From: Gulbenkiania mobilis
GTDB taxonomy: Bacteria; Pseudomonadota; Gammaproteobacteria; Burkholderiales; Chromobacteriaceae
Assembly: GCA_004346645.1 (NCBI GenBank)
Contig: SMDA01000003.1
Coordinates: 62,001-126,000, forward strand
Direction of reading: 5' to 3'
Length of the DNA: 64,000 nt
The notes under the pieces are model-generated. The model did no database searches and was not told the DNA's origin. It saw only the letters and a program-made list of their open reading frames with translations. Positions within the stretch are counted from its first letter, which is position 1; every line of letters begins with the position of its first letter. Both the position numbers and the translations under genes were made by a program. Below, piece after piece: positions 9,038 to 21,280 of this stretch.

Positions 9038-9616
9038 ATGCAGCTCGTGCTTGCCTCCACCTCGCGCTATCGGCGCGAAATCATCGAACGCCTCGGACTG
9101 CCGCTCACCGCCAGTGCGCCGGTCTGTGACGAGACCCCCCTGCCGGGCGAAAGCGCCTTGGAGACGGCCGTTCGCCTCGCGCGGACCAAGGCCATGTCGC
9201 TGGCGACGACCCATCCGGATGCGCTGATCATCGGGGGCGATCAGGTGGCCCTACTGGACGGACAGCAGATCGGCAAGCCGCACACCTTCGACAAAGGGGT
9301 GGAGATGCTACGCTGGATGAGCGGCCGCACGGTCGTGTTCCACTCGGCCCTCGCACTTTACAACAGCCACACCGGCCGGCTGCAGGAAGATGTGGGCCTC
9401 ACCCGGGTCACGCTGCGCACCCTGAGCGACGCACAGATCCGCAGCTACCTGACGCGCGAGCCGGATGCGCTGCATTGCGCGGGCAGCGCCAAGAGCGAGA
9501 TGCTGGGCGGCGCTCTGCTTGAGCGGGTAGAGTCCGATGACCCCAATTCGCTGATCGGCGTGCCACTGTTCCGCTTGGTGACGATGCTGCAGAACGAAGG
9601 TGTAGAGGTACTTTGA
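9038..9616 (+). CDS. yceF: Maf-like nucleotide pyrophosphatase (YceF type)
   Basis: 192 residues from ATG 9038; an in-frame TTG at 9011 is possible but the family starts at QLVLASTSRYRREI. The Maf fold hydrolyses non-canonical or modified nucleoside triphosphates; the motif DETPLPGES, IIGGDQVALLDG and LHCAGSAKSEMLG match the YceF branch (7-methyl-GTP-type activity in E. coli) better than YhdE. Its place beside yceD/rpmF is also that of E. coli yceF. The stop overlaps the next start (TGATG). Confidence 0.9.
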   Translation: MQLVLASTSRYRREIIERLGLPLTASAPVCDETPLPGESALETAVRLARTKAMSLATTHPDALIIGGDQVALLDGQQIGKPHTFDKGVEMLRWMSGRTVVFHSALALYNSHTGRLQEDVGLTRVTLRTLSDAQIRSYLTREPDALHCAGSAKSEMLGGALLERVESDDPNSLIGVPLFRLVTMLQNEGVEVL

Positions 9617-10320
9617 TGCCCGGCACCCTGTTCCTGATCCCCGCCCCGCTGGGGGACGAGACCCGCCCGTGGTTACCGGAGCCGGAGCGTCAGCGCGTGA
9701 CGCACATCACACATTTCGTGGTGGAAGCGGAAAAGACGGCCCGCCGCCACCTGAAGGCGCTGGGCGTGACTACGCCGATCCGCGAGCTGACGCTTCTGCC
9801 GCTGAACGAGCACACCCGGGCCACCGAAGTGACCGCGCTGCTCGCGCCCCTGCACGCGGGGCACGACGTGGGCCTGATCTCCGAGGCCGGGTGCCCGGCG
9901 GTCGCCGACCCGGGCGCCCAGCTCGTCGCCTTGGCGCACGAGCACGGCATCCGCGTGGTGCCGCTGATCGGCCCGTCGTCCATCCTGCTGGCCCTGATGG
10001 CGGCCGGGGCCAACGGCCAGCGCTTTGCCTTTCTAGGCTACCTGCCGGTGGACGCGGCCGAACGCAGCCGGGCCATCCGCGAACTGGAGGCGCGCTCTCG
10101 TTCGGCCAACGAAACCCAAGTATTCATCGAGACGCCCTACCGCAACCATGCCCTGCTGCAGCAGCTACGCGAGACGCTCGCGCCCGCCACGCGGCTGGCA
10201 GTGGCCGTTGACCTGACGCTACCGGAAGAGACCGTCATCAGCCGGCGTGTAGCCGACTGGCCGCAGTGCGCGCCGAACCTGCACAAGCGTCCGGCGATCT
10301 TCGTGGTGCACGCTGCCTAA
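9616..10320 (+). CDS. RsmI-like SAM-dependent methyltransferase (tetrapyrrole methylase family)
   Basis: 234 residues from ATG 9616, overlapping the maf stop by one base. It starts PGTLFLIPAPLGD, resembling the TxLGD opening of RsmI (16S rRNA C1402 2'-O-methyltransferase), and has EAGCPAVADPGAQLVALAHE and IGPSSILLALMAAG, the two SAM-site blocks of the family. It lacks the longer C-terminal region of true RsmI and has FIETPYRNHALL, seen in the short paralogues often found next to maf. Substrate is therefore uncertain; rRNA is a guess from the family. Confidence 0.75.
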   Translation: MPGTLFLIPAPLGDETRPWLPEPERQRVTHITHFVVEAEKTARRHLKALGVTTPIRELTLLPLNEHTRATEVTALLAPLHAGHDVGLISEAGCPAVADPGAQLVALAHEHGIRVVPLIGPSSILLALMAAGANGQRFAFLGYLPVDAAERSRAIRELEARSRSANETQVFIETPYRNHALLQQLRETLAPATRLAVAVDLTLPEETVISRRVADWPQCAPNLHKRPAIFVVHAA

Positions 10321-10331
10321 GGTTGGCCGAA
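10321..10331 (+). repeat. Dispersed 11-mer GGTTGGCCGAA (forward)
   Basis: Begins at the base directly after the methyltransferase stop, 92 bp before pncB. Followed by a GC-rich run cccggcccccggccggg that could fold. Confidence 0.7.
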
Positions 10332-10412
10332 GCCCGGCCCCCGGCCGGGTGTGCTTGCTGGCGGGCGACCGGCAGCGCATGATGGCCGGCCCGGTCTGTT
10401 TACGAGTCTGTC

Positions 10413-11615
10413 ATGTCCTTTTCGCCGCTGATCACGTCCCTTCTGGACACCGACCTCTACAAGTTCACCATGCTGCAGGTGGTGCTGCACCACTTTCCGG
10501 GTGCACACGGAGAATACGAGTTCCGTTGCCGCAACGTGCCCGAGCGGCCGCTGTCTGCTCTGCGTACCGAGGTGGAAGCCCAGCTGGATGCGCTGTGTAC
10601 CCTGCGCTTCACCCAGGAAGAGCTGGCCTACCTGCGCAACCTGCGCTTCATCAAGAGCGACTTCGTCGACTATCTGGAGCTCTTCCACCTGCAGCGCCGC
10701 TTCATCGAGGTGAGCACCACGGGTGACATGCTGACCATCCGCATCAAGGGGCCGATGGTGCAGGCGATGTTCTTTGAGATCTTCGTGCTGGCTATCGTCA
10801 ACGAGCTTTACTTCCAGCCGTGCGACACCGAGGAGCGCCGGGCGGAAGGACAACGCCGGCTGGACGGGAAGATCGCCCGGCTGGCAGCGTTCTGTGCCAG
10901 TGAGGAGGCGGCACGCTGCCGCTTTCCGCTGCTGATTGCCGATTTCGGCACCCGCCGCCGCTTCTCGCGTAACTGGCAGCGCCATGCGGTGGAACAGGTG
11001 CACGCGGCACTGCCGACAGTGTTCAGAGGCACCAGCAACGTCTATCTGGCCTGGCAACTGGGCATGACGCCGATTGGCACCATGGCGCACGAATTCCTGC
11101 AAGCCTTCCAGGCGCTCGGCGTGCGGCTGCGTGACTTCCAGAAAGCGGCGCTGGAGACCTGGGTGCAGGAATACCGGGGCGACCTGGGCATTGCCCTGAC
11201 AGACGTGGTGGGCATGGCCGCTTTTCTGGCCGACTTCGACCTCTACTTTGCCAAGCTCTTTGATGGGTTGCGGCATGACAGCGGGGACCCGTACGCTTGG
11301 GGGGAGCAGGCCATCCGCCACTATCAGGCCCTGCGCATCGACCCGGCCAGCAAGATGCTGACCTTCAGCGACGGGTTGGACGTGGAGCGTATCCTGGCGC
11401 TGTACCGCCATTTCGACCCGCACATCCAGACCAGCTTCGGCATCGGCACCAACCTGACCAACGACATGGGCGTGTCGCCGCTGCAGATTGTACTCAAGCT
11501 CACTCACTGCAACGGGCAGCCGGTGGCCAAACTCTCCGACAGCCCGGGCAAGACGATGTGCACCGATGCTACCTTCCTGGCCTACCTGCGCCAGGTCTTC
11601 GGCATCGCCAGCTAG
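10413..11615 (+). CDS. pncB: Nicotinate phosphoribosyltransferase
   Basis: Salvages nicotinate to NaMN with PRPP and ATP hydrolysis in the Preiss-Handler pathway. 400 residues, like E. coli PncB. Opens with [19 protein letters not shown]; the regulatory phosphohistidine equivalent is H226 in [21 protein letters not shown] near residue 348 is the PRPP-binding end. Its TAG stop interlocks with that of the convergent gene (CTAG, 11612-11615), leaving no room for a classical terminator between them. Confidence 0.95.
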   Translation: MSFSPLITSLLDTDLYKFTMLQVVLHHFPGAHGEYEFRCRNVPERPLSALRTEVEAQLDALCTLRFTQEELAYLRNLRFIKSDFVDYLELFHLQRRFIEVSTTGDMLTIRIKGPMVQAMFFEIFVLAIVNELYFQPCDTEERRAEGQRRLDGKIARLAAFCASEEAARCRFPLLIADFGTRRRFSRNWQRHAVEQVHAALPTVFRGTSNVYLAWQLGMTPIGTMAHEFLQAFQALGVRLRDFQKAALETWVQEYRGDLGIALTDVVGMAAFLADFDLYFAKLFDGLRHDSGDPYAWGEQAIRHYQALRIDPASKMLTFSDGLDVERILALYRHFDPHIQTSFGIGTNLTNDMGVSPLQIVLKLTHCNGQPVAKLSDSPGKTMCTDATFLAYLRQVFGIAS

Positions 11616-12481
11616 TACGGGCCCGACTTGCGAGGGTACAGCGCCTCGAGGAGTGCGGTGCGGGTGGCACCGTCCAGTCGCGCGCCCGCCAAGTCCACCG
11701 TTAGCGCCCCCAGCGCACGATAGGCCGCAGCTTCATCGCCTTGCAACACTTCCAGATGCCGGGAGACTGTCGACGCATCGCCCCGCACAATGGGCCCGGT
11801 CAGGGCCGCAGCCGTGCCCAAGGCGTCGGTATTGGCCAGTGTCTGCCGCATCAGCGTGCCGACCAGGGCTTCGGCCAACCCTGGCTGCACCCCGGCGCGC
11901 CCGGCGAGCGCAGTGGCCCAGTACCGCAGGGTGACCAGGAAGTTGGACGCCACCGACAGGGCCGCGTGATAGGCCGCCTTGCTGCCGGGCGCAAGCGCGA
12001 ACGGCACCCCGCCCAAGTCACGGCAGAATCCCTCCAGCGTGGTGCAGGCCATCGCCTCGCCTTCCAGCGCGCACAGGGTACCGGCAAAGTGCGCGGAGGC
12101 CTGGACCGGGTCGGCGAAAGCATAAGCCGGATGCAGACTGGCAAGATGGGGAGTGCGACACTTCAGGGCACCCAGCACTGTCGCGTCCAGCGCGCCGCTC
12201 GCATGAAAGACCACTGTACCGGAAGCCACCCCCCCGGCTTCGGCCAACCGCGCCGCAACGTCGGCAATGGCTGTATCGGGCACCGCAAGAAGCAGCAGCG
12301 ACACCGCAGGCAGCGCGGCCACGTCGGTCAGCGCCTGTCGGGCACTGCAGAAATCGGCGGCGGCCCGGGCATGGTCCGCATCACGGTTGACCACAGCCTC
12401 CACCTGCCAGCCTGCCACATGCGCCAGACGGCCGAAGGTCTGGCCGAGACGACCGCCCCCTACGATGGCCAGAGTGCTCAT
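11612..12481 (-). CDS. Rossmann-like and DUF2520 domain protein
   Basis: 289 residues from ATG 12481. N-terminal NAD(P)-type motif [13 protein letters not shown] (residues 8-20), then a dehydrogenase-like first domain ([42 protein letters not shown]) and a helical DUF2520 C-terminal domain ([18 protein letters not shown]). Proteins of this build resemble pyrroline-5-carboxylate or 3-hydroxyisobutyrate dehydrogenases but their substrate is unknown. Two copies of the dispersed 11-mer lie inside the gene. It follows the metY-like gene on the same strand after a strong terminator. Confidence 0.8.
   Translation of the reverse strand: MSTLAIVGGGRLGQTFGRLAHVAGWQVEAVVNRDADHARAAADFCSARQALTDVAALPAVSLLLLAVPDTAIADVAARLAEAGGVASGTVVFHASGALDATVLGALKCRTPHLASLHPAYAFADPVQASAHFAGTLCALEGEAMACTTLEGFCRDLGGVPFALAPGSKAAYHAALSVASNFLVTLRYWATALAGRAGVQPGLAEALVGTLMRQTLANTDALGTAAALTGPIVRGDASTVSRHLEVLQGDEAAAYRALGALTVDLAGARLDGATRTALLEALYPRKSGPY
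11870..11880 (-). repeat. Dispersed 11-mer GGTTGGCCGAA (reverse)
   Basis: Inside the DUF2520 gene; minus-strand context gccagggttggccgaag. Confidence 0.7.
12239..12249 (-). repeat. Dispersed 11-mer GGTTGGCCGAA (reverse)
   Basis: Second copy inside the DUF2520 gene, 369 bp from the first; minus-strand context cgcggttggccgaag. Confidence 0.7.
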
Positions 12482-12542
12482 GCCCTGCTTCCTCCTTGCT
12501 GATCCGGGCTTGCCAGTATGCCTCGACTGCCGCTCAGCAAAA

Positions 12543-12560
12543 AGGCGCCCGAGGGCGCCT
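12543..12560 (-). terminator. Rho-independent terminator after the sulfhydrylase gene
   Basis: Perfect inverted repeat aggcgccc / gggcgcct with a 2-nt centre; on the minus strand it is followed by ttttt. Starts about 20 bp past the stop of the gene at 12580-13851. Confidence 0.85.
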
Positions 12561-12579
12561 GACTGCTCTTGCGTATGGG

Positions 12580-13851
12580 TCAGGCCGCCAAGAGGGCTTG
12601 CTCGATGTCGGCCAGAATGTCGTCCACGTGCTCGATGCCGATGGACAGGCGCACCATTTCCGGACGCACACCAGCCTTGAGCTGCTCTTCGGGCGAAAGC
12701 TGGCGATGCGTGGTGGACGCCGGATGGCAAGCCAGCGACTTGGCATCCCCGATGTTGACGAGGCGGGTGACGAGCCCCAAGGCGTCGATGAAGCGGCCGC
12801 CGGCCTCAATGCCGCCCTTGATGCCGAAGGAAAGGATGCCCGATGCGCGGCCGCCCATGTAGCGATCCACCAATGGCTTGCTGGCATGCCCTTCGAGCGC
12901 GGCATACTCCACCCACTCCACCTTCGCGTGTCCGCTCAGATGACGCGCCACCTGCAGGGTGTTGTCGCAGATGCGGTCCATGCGCAATGCCAGCGTCTCG
13001 ATGCCCTGCAGGATCTGGAAGGCGTTGAACGGCGAAATGGCGGCGCCCATGTTGCGTAGCGGCACCACGCGTGCCCGGCCGATGTAGGCCGCCGCCCCCA
13101 GTGCCTCCGTGTACACCACGCCGTGATAGGAAACGTCCGGTTCGTTCAGCCGGCGGAAGCGCTCCTTGTGCTCCGCCCAAGGGAACCGCCCCGAATCCAC
13201 AAGGATGCCGCCGATGCTGGTGCCATGGCCACCCATGTATTTGGTAAGGCTGTGCACCACGATGTCGGCCCCGTGTTCGAAGGGACGGCAGAGGTAGGGC
13301 GAGGGCACGGTGTTGTCCACGATCAGTGGCAAACCGTGCCGGTGTGCCTCTTCGGCAAACGCGGCAAAATCCACCACATTGCCCAGCGGGTTGCCGATCG
13401 ACTCGCAGAACACCGCCTTGGTACGGGCATCCACCAGCCGGGCGATGGCTGCCGGGTCCCGGTAGTCGACAAAGCGCACCTCGATGCCCAACTGAGGAAA
13501 GGTATGGGCGAACAGGTTGTAGGTCCCCCCGTACAGGGTACTGGTGGCAATGATATTGTCGCCGGCCTCGGCGATGGTCTGGATCGCATACGTGATGGCG
13601 GCCATGCCTGATGCCAACGCCAACGCTCCCACCCCGCCCTCCAATGCAGCGACCCGCTTTTCGAGCACGTCGGTGGTGGGGTTCATGATGCGGGTGTAGA
13701 TGTTGCCCTGCACCTTCAGATCGAACAGGTCGGCCCCGTGCTGGGTGCTGTCGAAGGCGTAGCTGGTGGTCTGGTACAGCGGCACGGCCACGGCCTTGGT
13801 GGTCGGGTCGGGGCTATAGCCGCCATGCACGGCAAGGGTTTCCAGTCTCAT
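12580..13851 (-). CDS. metY: O-acetylhomoserine sulfhydrylase-type Cys/Met metabolism PLP enzyme
   Basis: 423 residues, close to O-acetylhomoserine aminocarboxypropyltransferases, which make homocysteine from O-acetylhomoserine and sulfide. Starts MRLETLAVHGGYSPDPTT, with YTRIMNPTTDVLEKRVA, the PLP lysine K204 in HSLTKYMGGHG and the C-terminal RLSIGIEHVDDI. The TSIGG after the lysine and the overall length favour MetY over MetB or MetZ. A monocistronic gene with its own terminator. The exact acyl-homoserine substrate (acetyl or succinyl) is not decidable by eye. Confidence 0.85.
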   Translation of the reverse strand: MRLETLAVHGGYSPDPTTKAVAVPLYQTTSYAFDSTQHGADLFDLKVQGNIYTRIMNPTTDVLEKRVAALEGGVGALALASGMAAITYAIQTIAEAGDNIIATSTLYGGTYNLFAHTFPQLGIEVRFVDYRDPAAIARLVDARTKAVFCESIGNPLGNVVDFAAFAEEAHRHGLPLIVDNTVPSPYLCRPFEHGADIVVHSLTKYMGGHGTSIGGILVDSGRFPWAEHKERFRRLNEPDVSYHGVVYTEALGAAAYIGRARVVPLRNMGAAISPFNAFQILQGIETLALRMDRICDNTLQVARHLSGHAKVEWVEYAALEGHASKPLVDRYMGGRASGILSFGIKGGIEAGGRFIDALGLVTRLVNIGDAKSLACHPASTTHRQLSPEEQLKAGVRPEMVRLSIGIEHVDDILADIEQALLAA

Positions 13852-13974
13852 CGTTCCGGCTCCGTAGGATTGGCGAACCCTTACCTTAGCGAATCGTCAT
13901 TTTTCTGCCAAGAAATAAAATCTGCGCAGTTCATAACAAAAAGGCATGTAGGAAAACGGGCTGCACAGAAAAAA

Positions 13975-13993
13975 CGGCCGCACAGGGCGGCCG
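13975..13993 (-). terminator. Rho-independent terminator after the dipeptide-binding protein gene
   Basis: Inverted repeat cggccgc / g(c)ggccg around aca, followed on the minus strand by tttttt. It sits 23 bp downstream of the stop at 14016. Confidence 0.8.
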
Positions 13994-14015
13994 GTGAGAG
14001 GGCACAGAGACGGAC

Positions 14016-15596
14016 TCAGCGCACGCTGACGCGGGTGAAGTTCTGCCGGCCGAAGGGGCTGACGGTGTAACCGGTCACGTCCTTGCGGGTGATGGCAAAG
14101 GCGGTCGGATGCGCCAGCGGCAGCCAGAGCGCCTGATCGTGGATGAGCTTCTGGGCACTGTGATACAGGACGCTGCGCGCCTTGAAGTCGCTGCTCTTCT
14201 TGCCGTCGGCGATCAGCTTGTCAAGTTTGGGGTCGCAGAAGCGGGCGAAGTTGGTGCCCGACTGCACAGCGGCGCACGAGAACTGCGGGGTGAGGAAGTT
14301 GTCCGGGTCGCCGTTGTCGCCAGCCCAGCCCATGAACAGCATGTCGTGCTCTCCGGCCTTGCCACGCTTGATCAGCTCTCCCCATTCGATCACGGCCACC
14401 TTGGCGCGAATGCCCACCTTGGCCAGGTCGGCCTGCAGCAGTTCGGCCCCGGCCTTGGGGTTGGGGTTGAGCACGCTGCCGGTTGGCCGCACCCACAGCG
14501 TGGTATCGAAGCCGTTGGGATAGCCCGCCTGCGCCAGGAGCTTCTTCGCCTGCGCTACATCTAGCGCGTAGGGCTTGATCTCCTTGGCGTAACTCCAGGT
14601 GTTAGGCGGATACGGCAGGTTGGCGGCGGTGGCCGTGCCTTCGAACACCGTCTTGAGATAGGCTGACTTGTCGAAGGCAAGGTTGACTGCCTGGCGCACC
14701 TTGGCGCTGTCGAAGGGTTTCTTCTGGCTGTTCATCGCCACGAACGCGGTCATAAAGGCGGGCGTCTGCACTACGCGCAGGTTGGTGTCGCTGCGTGCGG
14801 CCTGCACGTCCAGCGGCTTGGGCGAGATGGCGATCTGGCACTCGCCTGCCTTCACTTTCTGCGCCCGCACCGCCGCATCCGGAGTGATGGCATACACCAG
14901 TGCGCTGACCTTGGGCTGGCCGCCCCAGTAGGCAGTATTGGGCGCATAGCGCACCACCGTGTCCTTCTGGAAGCTGCGGAAGACGAACGGGCCCGTCCCC
15001 ACCGGTTTCTGGTTCAGCTCGGCCTGGCGGCCGCCAGCCTGCAGCTGCTGGGCATACTCGGCGGAGTAGATGGAGGCAAACCCCATCGTCAGCGTGGAAA
15101 GAAAGGTGGACTCCGGATAGTTGAGCTCGAAGCGCACCGTATTATCATCGACCTTCTTGACATCCTTGATCAGCTTGGTGAACTGCATCGACTGCGCATG
15201 CGGGTAACCGTTTGGCGCGGTCTTGTACCAGGGATGATCCGGTTTGAGCATGCGCTCAAAGGTAAACACGACGTCGTCGGCGTTGAGCCGGCGGCTGGGC
15301 TTGAAGTAGTCGGTGGTGTGGAAGACCACATTCGGACGCAGCCGGAAGGTGTAGCTCAGGCCGTCCGGAGCAACCTCCCAGCTGGCCGCCAAGGCCGGCA
15401 CCACCTTGCGCGCGGTGGCGTCATAGTCGACCAGCCGGTCCATCAACACGTCGGCCGAAGCATTGGTGGTCACCAGGGAGTTGTACTGCACCACGTCGAA
15501 ACCTTCGGGATTGGCATCGGTGCACACGGTAAGCGGCTTGGCCAGCACGACGGACGGTACCGCCAGAGCGAGCAGCGCAAGAGAGCGCAGGGTCAT
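14016..15596 (-). CDS. Periplasmic dipeptide/oligopeptide-binding protein (DppA-like)
   Basis: 526 residues from ATG 15596, chosen for the RBS tcaggagatcccg and for the signal peptide MTLRSLALLALAVPSVVLA (cleavage near residue 19). Extracellular solute-binding protein family 5: KPLTVCTDANPEGFDVVQY, PDGLSYTFRLRPNVVFH, PVGTGPFVF and VRQAVNLAFDKSAY are the standard blocks, and FMGWAGDNGDPDNFL is very DppA-like. It would deliver peptides to an ABC importer, but no permease or ATPase genes lie nearby, so it is an orphan binding protein or serves a distant dpp operon. Confidence 0.9.
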   Translation of the reverse strand: MTLRSLALLALAVPSVVLAKPLTVCTDANPEGFDVVQYNSLVTTNASADVLMDRLVDYDATARKVVPALAASWEVAPDGLSYTFRLRPNVVFHTTDYFKPSRRLNADDVVFTFERMLKPDHPWYKTAPNGYPHAQSMQFTKLIKDVKKVDDNTVRFELNYPESTFLSTLTMGFASIYSAEYAQQLQAGGRQAELNQKPVGTGPFVFRSFQKDTVVRYAPNTAYWGGQPKVSALVYAITPDAAVRAQKVKAGECQIAISPKPLDVQAARSDTNLRVVQTPAFMTAFVAMNSQKKPFDSAKVRQAVNLAFDKSAYLKTVFEGTATAANLPYPPNTWSYAKEIKPYALDVAQAKKLLAQAGYPNGFDTTLWVRPTGSVLNPNPKAGAELLQADLAKVGIRAKVAVIEWGELIKRGKAGEHDMLFMGWAGDNGDPDNFLTPQFSCAAVQSGTNFARFCDPKLDKLIADGKKSSDFKARSVLYHSAQKLIHDQALWLPLAHPTAFAITRKDVTGYTVSPFGRQNFTRVSVR

Positions 15597-15767
15597 CGGG
15601 ATCTCCTGAAAATGACGGGCCGGGCAAGGGGCCGGGCCGATGGCAGAAGCGTACGCAACCATGGCCCGAAACCCAACTAAGAAAACGTCATATCGATAGC
15701 ACAACGCTGCGTCGCCTGCCATCCAGCGCGGCAGGAAGCGCCCTGCGCCCGACGCTGTCAGGCGCAT

Positions 15768-16322
15768 TCAGCCCTTGGACGGATAAGGAATGCCCAGAGC
15801 GGCCCAGCCTTCAGGCCCCAGGCGGTTTACCGTTTCGATGTTGCGCTCGAAGATGGCGGCCGGATCGGGAAAGCTCGCCACGGCGCGGGCGATGCTCTGC
15901 TCGCGGATGAGATGCAGCGTAGGATACGGGGCGCGGTTGGTGAGGTTGCCCGGGTCATCTGGCGCGGTGTCGGCAAACTGGAAGTCCGGATGGAAGCTTG
16001 CCACCTGGATCTCGCCCTCCAGCCCCAGATCGGCCGGCGCCGCCTCGGCAAACTGAAGAAAATCGTTGAAGTCGAGAAAGGCCGGAAACAAGGTGGGATG
16101 AATCAGCAGCGTGGTGTCGGTGGTCTCCGGGTCGGTGGCCGACAGATGCTCAAGCTCTGCATCCAGCTCTTCCAGGAAGGCATCCACATGTGGGGCATGA
16201 CTGACCACGATGCGGACCTGGTCCTTCACATACACCGACTTGGCGAAGGGACAGAGGTTAAGGCCGATGACGGCCTTTTCCAGCCACACGCGGGTGGCGG
16301 CAATGATGGTTTCGTCGTTCAT
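15768..16322 (-). CDS. DUF1415 family protein
   Basis: 184 residues. Shows the family features VWLEKAVIGLNLCPFAKSVY near the start, TTLLIHPTLFPAFLDFNDFL in the middle and PYPTLHLIREQSIARAV with LGPEGWAALG at the end. The conserved cysteine and histidines suggest a small enzyme, but no function is established. It stands alone between the dipeptide-binding protein gene and the gcv terminator. Confidence 0.85.
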   Translation of the reverse strand: MNDETIIAATRVWLEKAVIGLNLCPFAKSVYVKDQVRIVVSHAPHVDAFLEELDAELEHLSATDPETTDTTLLIHPTLFPAFLDFNDFLQFAEAAPADLGLEGEIQVASFHPDFQFADTAPDDPGNLTNRAPYPTLHLIREQSIARAVASFPDPAAIFERNIETVNRLGPEGWAALGIPYPSKG

Positions 16323-16384
16323 GGGCGAAGGCGGAGTCTGAAAGCCCGTACGCTAGCACAGCCAGCTGTCACGGACACGAAAAA

Positions 16385-16410
16385 CCCCGCCGGGCCTGCG
16401 CTCGGCGGGG
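16385..16410 (-). terminator. Rho-independent terminator of the gcv operon
   Basis: Perfect 8-bp stem ccccgccg / cggcgggg with a 10-nt loop; minus-strand reading ends in ttttt. It lies 24 bp past the gcvP stop. Confidence 0.9.
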
Positions 16411-16434
16411 TGGTCGTGACTACGGCAACGGGGC

Positions 16435-19287
<2,853 letters not shown>

Positions 19288-19331
19288 GCTCAGTTCCTTC
19301 GGTTCGGCCCTGCGAGCGGCCGCAACAAAAA

Positions 19332-19357
19332 GCCCTGCCGTCTCGCGACGACAGGGC
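19332..19357 (-). terminator. Terminator-like hairpin between gcvH and gcvP
   Basis: Stem gccctgccgtc / gacgacagggc with one mismatch and a tcgc loop, followed on the minus strand by ttttt. It lies between gcvH and gcvP within the operon, so it probably lowers, rather than ends, transcription into gcvP. Confidence 0.75.
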
Positions 19358-19368
19358 CCGGGCACGCA

Positions 19369-19755
19369 TCAGGCGCCGATTTCGCTGGCGTAGGCGGCGG
19401 CATCCATCAGGCCGTCCAGCGCGGCGGCGTCCGCCGGGCGCATGCGGAAGAACCAGCCGGCACCGTACGGGTCGCTGTTGGCCAGCTCCGGGCTGGCTTC
19501 CAGCTCGGCGTTCACTTCCAGGATCTCGCCGGCCACCGGACAGTACACATCGGAAGCGGCCTTCACCGACTCGACCACGCCGGCCTGTTCGTCGGCGGCA
19601 AGATGGGCACCCACCTTGGGCAGTTCTACGAAGACCACATCACCCAGGAGTTCCTGGGCATGGTCGGTGATGCCCACGGTGACGGTGCCGTCGGCTTCGG
19701 TGCGCAGCCACTCGTGGCTGGATACATATTTCAGTTCGGCGGGAATCTGGCTCAT
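19369..19755 (-). CDS. gcvH: Glycine cleavage system H protein
   Basis: 128-residue lipoyl carrier that shuttles the methylamine intermediate between P, T and L proteins. Lipoylated lysine K64 in [12 protein letters not shown]; the N-terminal YVSSHEWLR and the C-terminal [10 protein letters not shown] are the family ends. It sits 60 bp from gcvT and 81 bp from gcvP, with a terminator-like hairpin in the second gap. Confidence 0.97.
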   Translation of the reverse strand: MSQIPAELKYVSSHEWLRTEADGTVTVGITDHAQELLGDVVFVELPKVGAHLAADEQAGVVESVKAASDVYCPVAGEILEVNAELEASPELANSDPYGAGWFFRMRPADAAALDGLMDAAAYASEIGA

Positions 19756-19815
19756 GAAAGTCTCCGGATTGGCTGGGGTTCAGAGGTTCGCGATTGCGGG
19801 GGCCGTACGGCCCGT

Positions 19816-20904
19816 TTATTCGAATACTTTTTTGCCGTTGCGCACGAACGGCATCTTGACGACGCGCACGTCGGTCAGCGTACCGCGCAGGTCTACCTGG
19901 GCGGTGGCGCCGGTGGCTGCCGGTACACGGGCGATGGCGATGGAATGCTTGAGCGTCGGCGAGAAGGTGCCGCTGGTAATGATGCCTTCACCCACGCCGT
20001 CGACCACCACCTTCTGACCCTCGCGCAGCACGCCACGCCCTTCCAGCACCAGGCCGACCTGCTTCATGGCCACCCCGGCAGCTTTCTGGGCTTCGAGCGC
20101 CTTGCGGCCCGTGAAGTCGCGCTCTTCGGGCGCCCAGGCGATCGTCCAGCCCATTCCGGCTTCCAGCGGCGACACGGTCTCGTCCATGTCGTGCCCATAG
20201 AGGTTCATGCCCGCTTCCAGTCGCAGGGTGTCACGGGCGCCGAGGCCGATGGGCGCTACGCCTCCCTCGCGAAGCGCACGGAAGAATGCAGGCGCCTCGT
20301 CAGCCGGCACCATGATCTCCAGCCCGTCCTCGCCGGTATAGCCGGTACGTGCGACGAACCAGCCACCGAAGGGCATGCCCTGGAAGACCTTGAGGCTGCG
20401 GATGGCTTCGGCCCAGTCCGGCTTGAGCGCACAGACCTTGTCGATGGCTTGGGGGCCTTGTACCGCCAGCATGGCCAGATCGCGGCGCACGGTGAGGGTG
20501 ACGTCGAAACCGGCCTTGTGTTTTTCCATCCATGCCAGGTCTTTTTCAGTCGTGCCCGCGTTGACCACCATGCGATAGCCGCTGGCGGTGAGGTACACGA
20601 TCAGGTCGTCTACCACGCCTCCGGTCTCGTTGAGCATGCCCGAATACAGGGCCTTACCCTCGAAGCCGAGCTTGGCCACGTCATTGGCGATCAGCTTCTG
20701 CAGCCAGGCACGGGCATCACCGCCAGTGATGTCGATCACCGTCATGTGCGACACGTCGAACACACCGGCATCAGTACGCACCAGCTCGTGCTCCTTGAGC
20801 TGGGAGCCGTAATGGATGGGCATTTCCCAGCCGGCGAAATCCACCATTTTGGCGCCGGCGGCGAGATGTTCTTCGAACAGGGGGGTACGTTTGGGGGCCG
20901 TCAT
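19816..20904 (-). CDS. gcvT: Glycine cleavage system aminomethyltransferase (T protein)
   Basis: 362 residues. Transfers the methylene group from H protein to tetrahydrofolate and releases ammonia. Opens [29 protein letters not shown] (start of the folate-binding domain), with [12 protein letters not shown] containing the catalytic aspartate region and [16 protein letters not shown]. First gene of the operon, directly behind the glycine riboswitch (stop of the second aptamer region about 40 bp upstream of ATG 20904). Confidence 0.96.
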   Translation of the reverse strand: MTAPKRTPLFEEHLAAGAKMVDFAGWEMPIHYGSQLKEHELVRTDAGVFDVSHMTVIDITGGDARAWLQKLIANDVAKLGFEGKALYSGMLNETGGVVDDLIVYLTASGYRMVVNAGTTEKDLAWMEKHKAGFDVTLTVRRDLAMLAVQGPQAIDKVCALKPDWAEAIRSLKVFQGMPFGGWFVARTGYTGEDGLEIMVPADEAPAFFRALREGGVAPIGLGARDTLRLEAGMNLYGHDMDETVSPLEAGMGWTIAWAPEERDFTGRKALEAQKAAGVAMKQVGLVLEGRGVLREGQKVVVDGVGEGIITSGTFSPTLKHSIAIARVPAATGATAQVDLRGTLTDVRVVKMPFVRNGKKVFE

Positions 20905-20939
20905 GGGCGTCCTCGCAAGGGGGTGATGGTCCTATAGCT

Positions 20940-21135
20940 CACACCCCTCTGTCCGGCAACCTGAGATTTTCCGGCGCATGGCGCCGTTAGCCCCTTCGGT
21001 GGGCGCACCGGGCGCCGCTCTCCAGAGTTGGCGGGCGGCACGGATGGCCGACCCGATGATGCAGTCCTTTTGCCTGAGCGATTGCGGGTGCACTTGCGCC
21101 TTCGGCGGCGGCCCTAAGCCGCGCTCTCCTGCACG
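20940..21135 (-). promoter_or_regulatory. Tandem glycine riboswitch (gcvT leader)
   Basis: Read on the minus strand the leader shows two successive copies of the glycine aptamer core. Aptamer 1 has ggagagcgcgg (near 21129), gccgaaggcgcaa (near 21100) and gctcaggcaaaaggactg (near 21065). Aptamer 2 has tctggagagcggcg (near 21025), accgaaggggctaacg (near 20995) and tctcaggttgccggacagag (near 20960). Both have the GCCGAAGG-type joint and the CTCAGG strand known for this class. The arrangement predicts glycine-activated expression of gcvT-gcvH-gcvP. The 376-bp gap between permease and gcvT is thus accounted for by this element, its promoter and one repeat copy. Confidence 0.92.
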
Positions 21136-21143
21136 ATGGGCGC

Positions 21144-21173
21144 ATTATCGGGGCCAAGCCCGGGCACTGGCAA
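21144..21173 (-). promoter_or_regulatory. Candidate promoter of the riboswitch-gcv operon
   Basis: Minus-strand TTGCCA (21168-21173), 18-bp spacer, GATAAT (21144-21149). The predicted start near 21137 falls just before the first aptamer, as required for a leader riboswitch. Confidence 0.6.
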
Positions 21174-21212
21174 GGGAAGAAAATCTTCACGCAAAGAGAA
21201 CGGACTGCCAAG

Positions 21213-21223
21213 GGTTGGCCGAA
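21213..21223 (+). repeat. Dispersed 11-mer GGTTGGCCGAA (forward)
   Basis: Intergenic copy between the permease stop and the gcv promoter; context caagggttggccgaagtcg. Confidence 0.7.
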
Positions 21224-21280
21224 GTCGCCGCCCCGCGCTGGGGACATGGCGCGGCTGAAGCCGCCCCGTGTCACCCCTGC

